From positions 1 through 64,000 of the forward strand of contig NZ_PVBM01000018.1 of assembly GCF_002968575.1 (NCBI RefSeq): DNA of 64,000 nt. The letters are read 5' to 3'. Position 1 is the first letter of the stretch; each line of letters opens with the position of its first letter. Under the pieces are notes generated by a model. It saw nothing but the letters and a program-made list of their open reading frames with translations, had not been told where the DNA came from and searched no databases. This DNA is from Neorhizobium huautlense. GTDB taxonomy: Bacteria; Pseudomonadota; Alphaproteobacteria; Rhizobiales; Rhizobiaceae. This document shows positions 1-7,893 of the stretch, in pieces. A program made the position numbers and the translations under genes.

Positions 1-1
1 C

Positions 2-151
2 AAACATGGTTATGCGATCATGCGTCTCAGCGAGCGGTCTGCGGAGGTGGATTTCATCGGCATTGCCGACCGCAAGCAGCGGAATTCACCTGCTGCCGTT
101 TTCCAGCGCTTCGCCGTCACTGACGGTACTGCCGGCGTCAATCGGCTTTGA
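2..151 (+). CDS. C-terminal end of an unidentified protein (5' part outside the window)
   Basis: An open frame enters from the left edge and stops with TGA at 149-151, giving 49 residues starting KHGYAIMRLSERSAEVDFIG. Codon use (G/C-rich third positions) and the hairpin terminator right after it suggest a genuine gene end. The HGY...V-D-F-I-G pattern vaguely recalls the C-terminus of PhoD-type phosphatases, but the fragment is too short for assignment. It is convergent with the amidohydrolase gene. Confidence 0.5.
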   Translation, partial: KHGYAIMRLSERSAEVDFIGIADRKQRNSPAAVFQRFAVTDGTAGVNRL

Positions 152-227
152 CGCCTCTTTTAACTGATCTCATGCAGACAGCTCTTTCTGATCCAACGCC
201 GCTTGTCGCGGAAGTCTGAGCAGCCGG

Positions 228-250
228 GTCGCGCTGTTGCGCGACTTTTT
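228..250 (+). terminator. Rho-independent terminator
   Basis: Perfect 7-bp stem GTCGCGC / GCGCGAC with a TGTT loop, followed by five T. It ends the left-edge gene. The T run overlaps the stop codon of the convergent amidohydrolase gene. Confidence 0.75.
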
Positions 251-1124
251 AGATCTTAAGAAGCTTGCGGGCATTCTCCTTGAGGATCAGAGGCCGCACC
301 TCATCCTTGATTGGAATATTGGCAAAATCGGCCATCCAGCGATCCGGCGTGATTGCCGGCCAATCCGAGCCGAACAGCATTTTGTGCTTCAGGATGGAGT
401 TGGCGTACTGCACCAGGATCGGCGGGAAATATTTGGGCGACCAGCCAGACATGTCGATATAGACATTCGGTTTGTGGGTCGCGACCGACAGCGCCTCTTC
501 CTGCCAAGGGAAGGAGGGGTGCGCGAGGATGATCGGCATATCGGGGAAATCGACCGCCACGTCATCGAGATGCATCGGGTTCGAGAACTTGAGCCGCATG
601 CCCATGCCGCCCCGCATCCCGGCGCCGACACCCGTCTGCCCGGTGTGGAAGAGCGTAATCGCGCCTTCCTCGGCAATTGCCTCGTAGAGAGGGTAGGCCA
701 TCCGGTCGTTGGGGTAAAAACCCTGCATGGTCGGGTGAAACTTGAAACCCTTGACGCCGAACTCCCGCACAAGGCGGCGGGCTTCCCGTGCGCCGGCCTT
801 GCCTTTCGCGGGATCGATCGAGGCGAATGGGATCATGATGTCGCTGTTTTCGGCCGCGATCATCGCCACTTCTTCGTTGTTGTAGCGACGAAAGCCTGTT
901 TCCCGTTCGGCGTCGACCGGGAAGATCACACAGCCGATCTTGCGCTCACGATAATAGACGGCGGTTTCATTCACCGTCGGCAGCATGCCCTTGTGGCCGG
1001 CCGGGTTCTTGAAATATTTCGCCATGCCCGCCTGGAATTCGTCGTAGCCGTCGTCGCGCGGACCGCAGCAGGGTTCCTCCGCATGAGTATGGATGTCGAT
1101 GGCGAGCAGTTCATCGATATTCAA
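249..1124 (-). CDS. Amidohydrolase family 2 protein, probable phenylpropanoid side-chain cleavage
   Basis: A 291-residue TIM-barrel metal-dependent hydrolase of the amidohydrolase-2 type. Metal and catalytic residues are in the expected order: H12-x-H14 near the N-terminus, H130 (KFHP), H160 (FHTG), H202 (LAHPSFPW) and D254 (GSDWP). The start is a TTG preceded at good spacing by GGGAGGAG; no ATG fits better. It is the last gene of a minus-strand unit crotonase-MarR-amidohydrolase facing a feruloyl-CoA-synthase-like ligase, an SDR and an acyl-CoA dehydrogenase. From memory, related clusters (Corynebacterium phd, Agrobacterium fabrum hydroxycinnamate genes) also carry a hydrolase-like protein where a thiolase would be expected. 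Inference: it may cleave 3-aryl-3-ketopropionyl-CoA to the aryl acid. A decarboxylase or lactonase role cannot be excluded. Confidence 0.8.
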   Translation of the reverse strand: MNIDELLAIDIHTHAEEPCCGPRDDGYDEFQAGMAKYFKNPAGHKGMLPTVNETAVYYRERKIGCVIFPVDAERETGFRRYNNEEVAMIAAENSDIMIPFASIDPAKGKAGAREARRLVREFGVKGFKFHPTMQGFYPNDRMAYPLYEAIAEEGAITLFHTGQTGVGAGMRGGMGMRLKFSNPMHLDDVAVDFPDMPIILAHPSFPWQEEALSVATHKPNVYIDMSGWSPKYFPPILVQYANSILKHKMLFGSDWPAITPDRWMADFANIPIKDEVRPLILKENARKLLKI

Positions 1125-1147
1125 GGCCGGCTCCTCCCGATCCTGTT

Positions 1148-1603
1148 TCAGTCAATCCCGACGAATTTCCGTAAGAGGCCCGTCAGTTGCTGGCGTTCGT
1201 CCCTGGTCAGGTTTTCGCCGACGGAATCCTCGTAGGTGAAAAACCAATGGCTTGCCTGTCTGATTTTGTCTGCGGCAGCCGGCGTAAGCGTGATTTCGAC
1301 CGCCCGGCGATCATCGTCAGGGACCTGGCGTGTGACCAGGCCCTGATCTTCCAGCGCGCGGATGAGTTTGGTCATGTGGGCGCGTTTGATCATCAGCCTT
1401 TGGCCGAGCACACTCTGGCGGATGCCGGGGTTGTGAAGGATGACCCAGAGAACGGAGAACTCGCCCGGTTTCAGGTGGTGCTCTCCGACTTCTTCGAAAA
1501 ACCGCTCATAGATCTTGAGCTGCGCGAGCCGCATCAGGAAGCCGAGCGCCGTGCTGAGCCGGTCTAGGTCGACGTCTTCAGACGTGCGGACTGGCATATC
1601 CAT
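1148..1603 (-). CDS. MarR family transcriptional regulator of the phenylpropanoid cluster
   Basis: A 151-residue MarR protein. The winged helix spans about residues 45-115, with the recognition region around RQSVLGQRLMIKRAHMTKL and the wing around VPDDDRRAVEITLT. A GAGAGGACACC ribosome-binding site precedes ATG 1603. It lies 12 nt downstream of the crotonase gene and 23 nt upstream of the amidohydrolase gene, so it is co-transcribed with both. MarR proteins in hydroxycinnamate clusters (HcaR, FerR, CouR, PhdR) usually respond to the aryl-CoA thioester. By analogy it probably represses the divergent promoters at 2411-2543, where an inverted repeat is present. Confidence 0.9.
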   Translation of the reverse strand: MDMPVRTSEDVDLDRLSTALGFLMRLAQLKIYERFFEEVGEHHLKPGEFSVLWVILHNPGIRQSVLGQRLMIKRAHMTKLIRALEDQGLVTRQVPDDDRRAVEITLTPAAADKIRQASHWFFTYEDSVGENLTRDERQQLTGLLRKFVGID

Positions 1604-1615
1604 GATGGTGTCCTC

Positions 1616-2410
1616 TCAGGCCGAACCCGGCGCCTTCAAGCGTGCGGCCCGCTTTTCCAGGAAGGCCCGCAGCCGCTCCTCCGCTTCCGGACTGGTGGCG
1701 GTAAACGAGGAAATGAAGGATTCGACAAACAGGCCGTCTTCCTTGGCCATATCCTGAATGCGCGGCAGCGCATTGATGACCGCGTAATTGGAAATCTCGG
1801 CATTGCTCGCGGCCGCTTCGGCCAGCTGATGCGCCTTCTGCCGTGCTGTGCCTTTTTCGACGACATACTGGGCGAGGTTCCAGCCCTCCGCCTCCTCCGC
1901 GGAAGCGACACGGCCGGTCAGCATCATGTCGGTCATACGTGCCACGCCCATCAGCCGCGCGACCCGCACGGAGCCGCCGCCGCCGACGAAGATGCCGCGC
2001 TGGCCTTCGGGCAACGCAAAAAAGGCCGAACGATCCGCAACGCGGATATGCGTGGCTGCCGCAAGCTCCAGGCCACCGCCAACCACTGCGCCATGCAATG
2101 CCGAAATCCACGGGATGGTGCCGTGTTCGATGCCGGAAAATACCGCATGCCAGCGGCGCGAACCACGCACGCCTTCGATCGGCGTCTTCTTCACATGTTC
2201 GGCAAGGTCGAGCCCTGCACAGAAGTGGTCGCCATGGCCAAACAGGACGACGGCCTTCGCCTCGCTTTCGGCGCGAGCTATTGCCTCGGCGATCATCTCG
2301 ACGAAGCGGTCGCTGATGGCGTTGCGTTTTTCCGGGCGGTTGAGACCAATATGGGCGATCTTGCCCTTGAGCTCATAGGTTACGAAGCTCGTTGCCGTCT
2401 GATCGGCCAT
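1616..2410 (-). CDS. Enoyl-CoA hydratase/isomerase (crotonase) family protein
   Basis: A 264-residue crotonase-fold enzyme. The oxyanion-hole segments HFCAGLDLAEH (about 62-72) and GAVVGGGLELA (about 107-117) are present, as are both glutamates of true hydratases: E115 in GLELA and E135 in PEGQRG. The start at 2410 (MADQTATSF) is preferred because the 13 residues upstream in frame are atypical. It is the first gene of the minus-strand unit and diverges from the ligase gene. Proposed role: hydration of aryl-enoyl-CoA such as feruloyl- or coumaroyl-CoA to the 3-hydroxyacyl-CoA. A hydratase/lyase giving the aldehyde directly is less likely, because a dehydrogenase for the 3-hydroxy intermediate is encoded next door. 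Confidence 0.85.
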   Translation of the reverse strand: MADQTATSFVTYELKGKIAHIGLNRPEKRNAISDRFVEMIAEAIARAESEAKAVVLFGHGDHFCAGLDLAEHVKKTPIEGVRGSRRWHAVFSGIEHGTIPWISALHGAVVGGGLELAAATHIRVADRSAFFALPEGQRGIFVGGGGSVRVARLMGVARMTDMMLTGRVASAEEAEGWNLAQYVVEKGTARQKAHQLAEAAASNAEISNYAVINALPRIQDMAKEDGLFVESFISSFTATSPEAEERLRAFLEKRAARLKAPGSA

Positions 2411-2468
2411 TTTGTGCTTACTCCTCCAGCAACGGACGCTCCCATTCATCCGCCTTGAGTTTTTGATC

Positions 2469-2500
2469 GTTTACATGGAGATTGTTTCCTTGTAAACAAA
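2469..2500. promoter_or_regulatory. Candidate MarR operator between the divergent units
   Basis: Two overlapping dyads lie in the 133-bp divergent spacer. GTTTACATGG (2469-2478) and CCTTGTAAAC (2488-2497) match at 9 of 10 positions around a 9-nt spacer. TTGTTT...AAACAA (2482-2499) forms an imperfect 18-bp palindrome. Size and position suit a MarR dimer controlling both promoters. Confidence 0.55.
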
Positions 2501-2543
2501 TTTTTGGGAGCCTGTGGAGGCATTGACGTCTGGGAGGAGTGTC

Positions 2544-4400
2544 ATGGCCGGTCAATCCGCGCGTGATGTAAAGCTGTGGTCGCCTGTGGTAAAGTGGGAG
2601 GAGCGGCCGAATGGCGAGTTCCTGGTCTGGCGGGACGATCCCCTCGGTCCTTATCCGGACAAGCTCAACGAGCGGCTGGTGCATTGGGCAAAGACTGCGC
2701 CCGACCGCGCCTGGATGGCCGATCGCGACGCGACAGGGGGCTGGCGGACCGTAACCTATGGAGAGGCGCTCGATCGGGTGAGGCGCATCGGTCAGTTTCT
2801 GCTCGACTTGAAGCTTTCTGCCGAAAAACCCCTCGTCATTCTCTCCGAAAATTCGATCGAACACGCGCTGATGGCGCTCGGTGCCCAGCATGTCGGGATC
2901 CCTTCGGCTGCGATCGCGCCGGCATATGCAACGCTATCCGCCGACTTTGGGAAGCTTGCCGAAATTGCCGCGCAGATCACGCCGGGCCTGGTGTTCGCCG
3001 ATGACGCGGCCGTCTTCCGCAAAGCCGTCGATACGGCTTTCGGCGATGATATCCCATTCGTTGCCATCAGCAATCTCCCGGGTGACCGGTCCAACTCATA
3101 TCAGTTTGAGGACGTCATCGGTACCGAGCCGACAGCGGCCGTGGACGAGGCGTTCGACACTGTCGGCCCTGATACGGTGGCGAAATTTCTCTTCACTTCC
3201 GGCACTACGGGTTCTCCCAAGGGAGTGATCCAGACTCAACGCATGCTCTGCTCGAACCAGGAAATGGTGGCTGACTGCTATGCTTATTTCCGCGACGAGC
3301 CGCCGGTCCTTGTCGATTGGTCCCCGTGGAACCACACGGCGAGCGGCAACAAGTGCTTCAACCTCGTGATCTATCACGGCGGCACCTATTATATAGACCG
3401 CGGCAAGCCGACGCCGAAGCTGATCGGCCAGACAATCGCCAATCTGAGAGAGATCTCGCCCACCTGGTATTTCAACGTGCCTGCCGGTTACGAGATGCTG
3501 GTGCAGGAAATGCGCGAGGACGATACGCTCCGCCAGAACTTCTTCAAGAACCTGAAAATGATGATGTACGCCGGCGCCGGCATGGCGCAGCACACCTGGG
3601 ACGCGTTGATCGAGCTTGCGGAAATGACTGTAGGGGGAAGCATTCCCCTCGGCACGGGCCTGGGTTCCACGGAAACGGCGCCATTTTCGCTTTTTTGCAC
3701 GGATCCTCAGGACAAACCAGGCAATATTGGGATACCTGCTCAAGGCGTCACGCTGAAGCTGGTGCCCTTCGAAGACAAGTTCGAACTGCGCCTGAAGGGT
3801 CCGAACATCACCCCCGGTTATTGGCGGAACGAGAAGCTGACGGCAGCCGCCTTCGATGAAGAAGGATTTTACCGTATCGGCGACGCCGTCAAGTTTGCGG
3901 TGCCAGGCGATCCGAGCAAGGGGTTCTATTTCGACGGCCGGACGGCGGAGAATTTCAAGCTGCAGACCGGCACCTGGGTGGCCGTCGGCATGTTGCGCGC
4001 TCAGTTCGTCAACCAGTTCGGCGGCCTGATCCGCGATGCCGTCATCACCGGCGAGAACCGGGCGGAACTCGGCGCGCTTGCCGTGCCGTTCATGCCGGCT
4101 TTACGGGAGATCATTGCAGGAGAGACCGGTCTTTCCGATGAGGCGGTGATCGATCACCCCAAGGTAAGGGCGGCCATTGCTTCGCGCCTGGCCGAGCATC
4201 AGCGGCAGGCAAGCGGTTCGGCGACGCGCATCATGCGTGTGATGCTGATGACCGACCCGTTGCGTTTCGAAAAGGGCGAGGTGACCGACAAGGGTTCGAT
4301 CAACCAGCGCGCCGTGCTCGCCCAACGTAAGGATCTGGTGGAGGCGCTTTATGCGGATGGAGTGGATGTCATTCGCGTCGGGAAGGAGCTTGCGGCATGA
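2544..4400 (+). CDS. Feruloyl-CoA synthase-like acyl-CoA ligase
   Basis: A 618-residue ANL-superfamily adenylate-forming enzyme. It carries the P-loop-like FTSGTTGSPKG around residues 217-228, the adenine/Mg motif GLGSTETAPFS around 371-381, and the GYWRNE...EGFYRIGDA hinge region. The C-terminus is extended relative to short acyl-CoA ligases, as in feruloyl-CoA synthases. GGGAGGAG at 2532-2539 fixes ATG 2544 over the upstream in-frame ATG 2514. It probably activates ferulate, p-coumarate or another phenylpropanoid acid with ATP and CoA. It is first in a plus-strand operon with the SDR (4-nt overlap) and the acyl-CoA dehydrogenase. The exact aromatic substrate is inferred, not visible. Confidence 0.85.
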   Translation: MAGQSARDVKLWSPVVKWEERPNGEFLVWRDDPLGPYPDKLNERLVHWAKTAPDRAWMADRDATGGWRTVTYGEALDRVRRIGQFLLDLKLSAEKPLVILSENSIEHALMALGAQHVGIPSAAIAPAYATLSADFGKLAEIAAQITPGLVFADDAAVFRKAVDTAFGDDIPFVAISNLPGDRSNSYQFEDVIGTEPTAAVDEAFDTVGPDTVAKFLFTSGTTGSPKGVIQTQRMLCSNQEMVADCYAYFRDEPPVLVDWSPWNHTASGNKCFNLVIYHGGTYYIDRGKPTPKLIGQTIANLREISPTWYFNVPAGYEMLVQEMREDDTLRQNFFKNLKMMMYAGAGMAQHTWDALIELAEMTVGGSIPLGTGLGSTETAPFSLFCTDPQDKPGNIGIPAQGVTLKLVPFEDKFELRLKGPNITPGYWRNEKLTAAAFDEEGFYRIGDAVKFAVPGDPSKGFYFDGRTAENFKLQTGTWVAVGMLRAQFVNQFGGLIRDAVITGENRAELGALAVPFMPALREIIAGETGLSDEAVIDHPKVRAAIASRLAEHQRQASGSATRIMRVMLMTDPLRFEKGEVTDKGSINQRAVLAQRKDLVEALYADGVDVIRVGKELAA

Positions 4401-5158
4401 AGATCGAGGGAGCGAGCGCGGTTGTGACGGGCGGCGGATCGGGGCTCGGCGAGGCGACGGCGCGCCAGCTCGCGAGACTTGGGGCGATCGTGCATATCTT
4501 CGACCGCAATTCGGCTGCCGCGGAGAAGGTAGCGGGTGAAGTTGGCGGGACGGCGCTCCTTGGCGACGTGACAAACGAAGGCGATGCATCGCGTGCACTG
4601 GATATCGCAGCCGGAGCTGGCGACGGTCTTAGAATTCTCGTCAACTGCGCAGGCATCGGCACCGCCGGACGCATCCTCGGCAAGCAAGGCCCGATGCCGT
4701 TGGCCGATTTCGAAAGAGTGATCCGCATCAACCTGATCGGCACGTTCAACATGATGCGGCTTGCGGCCGAGCGCATGGCGGCGCTGCCGGAACGGGATGA
4801 CAAGGCGCGCGGCGTGATCGTCAACACGGCCTCCGTCGCAGCCTTTGAGGGGCAGGTCGGTCAGGCGGCCTATGCGGCATCCAAGGGAGGCATAGTTTCC
4901 CTGGCGCTGCCGGCGGCGCGTGAATTCTCGCGCTTCGGCATCCGCGTCAACACCGTCGCGCCCGGCATTTTCCTGACGCCCTTGCTCCACGAACTGCCTG
5001 AGGAGGCGCAGGCTAGCCTGGCGGCCGCCATTCCTTATCCGTCGAGGCTCGGCGATCCGGCGGAATTTGCCGATGCGGTGCGGTTCCTCATCGAGAACCA
5101 GTATGTCAACGGCGAGGTCATCCGGCTCGACGGCGCCATCCGCATGCAGCCGCGGTGA
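4397..5158 (+). CDS. SDR family dehydrogenase, probable 3-hydroxyacyl-CoA dehydrogenase
   Basis: A 253-residue classical short-chain dehydrogenase. The cofactor loop TGGGSGLGEA covers residues 11-20, NCAGIG is near 83, and the catalytic residues are S146, Y159 and K163. D36 at the end of beta-2 (IFDR) points to NAD. It starts inside the ligase stop codon (ATGA), so translation is coupled. The sequence resembles type II 3-hydroxyacyl-CoA dehydrogenases. In this cluster it would oxidise 3-aryl-3-hydroxypropionyl-CoA to the 3-keto thioester, the step proposed for the Agrobacterium fabrum atu1415 product. Confidence 0.85.
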   Translation: MKIEGASAVVTGGGSGLGEATARQLARLGAIVHIFDRNSAAAEKVAGEVGGTALLGDVTNEGDASRALDIAAGAGDGLRILVNCAGIGTAGRILGKQGPMPLADFERVIRINLIGTFNMMRLAAERMAALPERDDKARGVIVNTASVAAFEGQVGQAAYAASKGGIVSLALPAAREFSRFGIRVNTVAPGIFLTPLLHELPEEAQASLAAAIPYPSRLGDPAEFADAVRFLIENQYVNGEVIRLDGAIRMQPR

Positions 5159-6771
5159 CGTTGATGTCTTTCGAGGATCAGGCAAACCGGACGCTGGATC
5201 TCCTGGCCCTGACGCCGGGCTGGCACCGGTTGAAGGAGATGCGGGAAGATTGCGACGATGAGACGGTCGTGGCGATCGTCGGGGAAGCGGCGAATTTTGC
5301 CGAAGGCATACTGGCGCCGTTGAATACGGTCGGTGACCGGGTCGGCGCACGGGTCGTTGATGGACGGGTAAAGACTCCTGATGGTTTTACCGATGCGTTT
5401 CGGCAATATGCCGAAGCCGGCTGGCTCGGAATGGACGTGCCTGAGGAATTCGGCGGGCAGGCGGTGCCGCTGACGCTTCATGCCGCTTGCGCCCCACTCT
5501 TCGAACGCGGCTGCGTCGCCTTGATGATGGCCGCGGGCTCCACGCGTGCCGCGGCGCATCTTTTGGCCGAAACCGCTGACGAAGCGACCGCAAACGAATG
5601 GGTACCAAAACTCGCCGCGGGCGAATGGGCGGCCACGATCTGCATCTCCGAGCCGGAGGCCGGGTCCGATGTCGGCCGGCTTCGCACCAAGGCTGAGCTG
5701 CAGAATGGAGAATGGCTTATCACGGGCCAGAAAATCTGGATTTCCTTCGGCGATCACGACATGGCAACACGCATCGGTCATTGCCTGCTTGCCCGCACGA
5801 ATAGTCAGCCGGGCACCCGCGGCATCAGCCTCTTTCTCGTGCCGAATTTCGTCGACGGCCAGCCGAACGGGGTTTCGGTGGACCGCATCGAAGAGAAGAT
5901 GGGCCTGCACGGTTCCCCGACCTGCGCCATGAGGTTCGACTGTGCAAGGGGGGTTCTGCTTGGCAAGGAAGGGCGCGGCCTGCCGCAGCTCTTCACCATG
6001 ATCGAGTTGATGCGGCTTCTCACCGGCTGCCAGGGGCTGGGGATTGCGTCCGCTGCCGCCGATATTGCCGAGGACTATGCCCGAGAGCGCCGACAGGGTG
6101 GCCCGGCGGACCAGCCACCGGTGCCGATCGCCAGCCATCCGGATATTCGGCGACAGCTCCATGAGTTGCGCAGCTCGACCGAAATCATGCGCGCAGCAGT
6201 GCTGGAACTGGCGACCGCCATGGATCTGGCTCAACTGGAAGCCGAGCCGGGCCTGGAGGATTTTTGCGGCTGGATGCTGCCGCTGATCAAGAGTTTCGGC
6301 GCGGAAACGGGCTTCGATGTCGCCCATCGGGCAATACAGGTGCTCGGCGGCGCCGGCTTCACGCGTGATTGGCCCCTCGAGCAATATCTGCGGGATTCCC
6401 GCGTCATGACAATTTACGAAGGCACGACGGGTATGCAGGCGCTGGATTTTCTGACGCGGCGCCTCTGGCGTGACGAGGGCAAGGGGCTCAGCGTTTTTCT
6501 TCAGAAGGCGCGGGAGGAGGTGGACGCCTATTCCGCAGAACATCCGGAGGCGTCAGAGGCGCTGCTTACGGTTCTCGACGACTTTGAGGCGCTGAGCGAG
6601 CGGATGATGGCGATGCAGAGTGATCCTGACGCGGCGCTTTACCGCGCGGACGCTTATATGCGCGCCGCCTGGGCGACCGTATCTGCCTGGATGGCATTGC
6701 GCCTCTCCGAGATCAGGGCGGCAGAACGGGTGACGGCGGAGTTCGCATTTCATAGCGCGCTTTGTAAATAA
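5155..6771 (+). CDS. Acyl-CoA dehydrogenase of the phenylpropanoid cluster
   Basis: A flavoprotein of 538 residues from GTG 5155, which overlaps the SDR stop; ATG 5164 would give 535. Acyl-CoA dehydrogenase signatures are CISEPEAGSDVG (about 164-175), GQKIWISFGDHD and the late YEGTTGMQALDF, whose glutamate is the usual catalytic base. The length and C-terminal helical extension fit the larger FadE5/DmdC-like subgroup rather than the roughly 380-residue classical enzymes. It could desaturate dihydrocinnamoyl-CoA (3-arylpropionyl-CoA) to the cinnamoyl form, letting the pathway accept saturated side chains. No electron-transfer flavoprotein genes are nearby. Confidence 0.85.
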   Translation: MTLMSFEDQANRTLDLLALTPGWHRLKEMREDCDDETVVAIVGEAANFAEGILAPLNTVGDRVGARVVDGRVKTPDGFTDAFRQYAEAGWLGMDVPEEFGGQAVPLTLHAACAPLFERGCVALMMAAGSTRAAAHLLAETADEATANEWVPKLAAGEWAATICISEPEAGSDVGRLRTKAELQNGEWLITGQKIWISFGDHDMATRIGHCLLARTNSQPGTRGISLFLVPNFVDGQPNGVSVDRIEEKMGLHGSPTCAMRFDCARGVLLGKEGRGLPQLFTMIELMRLLTGCQGLGIASAAADIAEDYARERRQGGPADQPPVPIASHPDIRRQLHELRSSTEIMRAAVLELATAMDLAQLEAEPGLEDFCGWMLPLIKSFGAETGFDVAHRAIQVLGGAGFTRDWPLEQYLRDSRVMTIYEGTTGMQALDFLTRRLWRDEGKGLSVFLQKAREEVDAYSAEHPEASEALLTVLDDFEALSERMMAMQSDPDAALYRADAYMRAAWATVSAWMALRLSEIRAAERVTAEFAFHSALCK

Positions 6772-6841
6772 GGCGAAGTTGCGCAGGCTCTGATTTGCAT
6801 GTCTGATGCCCGCTTCGATTTTTGCTCGGAATGAGAAGACA

Positions 6842-7750
6842 GTGAACATACTTCTCGATATCGGCGCCTTTCTCGCAACCGCCCGCGCTGGGAGTTTTTC
6901 TGCGGCCGGTCGCGATCTAGGTGTTGCGACCTCCGTCATCACGAAGCGGGTCAGGCGTCTCGAAGATCATCTGAAAACCCAGCTTTTCGTGCGTACGACG
7001 CGACGTTTGGCGTTGACGCTCGATGGGGAGCGGTTAAGGCCGCGGCTGCAGCTTCTCGTCGGGGAGATCGAGGAGACCTTAGCCACGCCCAATACGCAGG
7101 AACTGGGATTGACAGGTTCGCTGCGCATCAAGGCGCCGACGACGCTGACGTCGATGTTCTTCGGCGATATCTGTGCCGCCTTCCAGGCGGCCAATCCGCG
7201 GGTCAAGATGGAGATCGTGCTGCTCGACCGCTCCGTGAACCCGCTGGAGGAAGGGTTCGATGTGGCGGTGGGCGCGTTGCCGCAATCCTATGCCTATGTG
7301 ATCGACCACCCGCTCTGCCCGTATCCGCGAGCCCTTTGCGCGGCACCGAGTTATTTTGCAAACCGCAGGAGGCCCAAGACTCCGACAGAGCTTGTCGGCC
7401 ATGAATGCATCACGTTCCATACCATCGGCACGACCTGGACCTTCCAATTGGAAACAAGCGCGCTCAACGTGGAAATAACCTCGAATTTCACCGCGAACGA
7501 CAGCCGTATCCTGCTTGCCGCCGCCAGGCAGGGATTAGGGCTCGCGATCCTCCCGCGGTTCCTCGCGCAGTCGGATCTGGACAATGGTATGCTGGAGGAA
7601 GTGATGCCGGAGTTTCCGGTTGAACCGTTATGGGTCAAGGCGTCGGTGCCGCGCATCAAGATGAACAGGAACGTCGTCGCCGAGTTCATCGCTTATGCGC
7701 AGAAACGGTTTGCGCAGGGAATTCCAACGCAGGACATTCCTGCCTTCTGA
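6842..7750 (+). CDS. LysR family transcriptional regulator
   Basis: A 302-residue LysR-type regulator. The N-terminal helix-turn-helix covers about residues 5-62 (FLATARAGSFSAAGRDLGV...TSVITKRVRRLEDHL), followed by the two-lobed effector domain. GTG 6842 is preferred over ATG 6806, because a GAGAAG element stands upstream of the GTG and nothing usable precedes the ATG. It lies 70 nt after the acyl-CoA dehydrogenase and 143 nt before the FAD oxidoreductase, all on the plus strand. Which side it controls is open. Proximity to the palindrome at 7857-7876 favours the AcnX operon. Confidence 0.85.
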   Translation: MNILLDIGAFLATARAGSFSAAGRDLGVATSVITKRVRRLEDHLKTQLFVRTTRRLALTLDGERLRPRLQLLVGEIEETLATPNTQELGLTGSLRIKAPTTLTSMFFGDICAAFQAANPRVKMEIVLLDRSVNPLEEGFDVAVGALPQSYAYVIDHPLCPYPRALCAAPSYFANRRRPKTPTELVGHECITFHTIGTTWTFQLETSALNVEITSNFTANDSRILLAAARQGLGLAILPRFLAQSDLDNGMLEEVMPEFPVEPLWVKASVPRIKMNRNVVAEFIAYAQKRFAQGIPTQDIPAF

Positions 7751-7856
7751 CAGGATCAGCGCTTGTTTGCCTTCCAGTTTTCGCAAAACACGAAAGCTGA
7801 TCGCTTAACTTGCCGGGTTCCGATGACGGTATCTTCAGCTACCATCCGACCGATAA

Positions 7857-7876
7857 GTGCCGGTAGGATACGGCAC
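7857..7876. promoter_or_regulatory. Inverted repeat upstream of the FAD oxidoreductase/AcnX operon
   Basis: GTGCCG (7857-7862) and CGGCAC (7871-7876) are perfect complements separated by 8 nt, 17 nt before the start codon. It could be a regulator site or a leader hairpin. The rest of the 143-bp gap shows no clear promoter. Confidence 0.35.
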
Positions 7877-7893
7877 CGTGCGAAAGAGGCGTG

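Noticed and set aside
5035..6543. Long minus-strand open frame opposite the acyl-CoA dehydrogenase gene (also 7897-9192, 28297-29373, 29854-31557, 44319-45728 and 48531-50201 on the minus strand, and 39836-41233 on the plus strand)
   Set aside because: These lie opposite well-supported genes in GC-rich DNA, have low-complexity Arg/His/Gly-rich translations and show no family signature or ribosome-binding site. They are antisense shadows.
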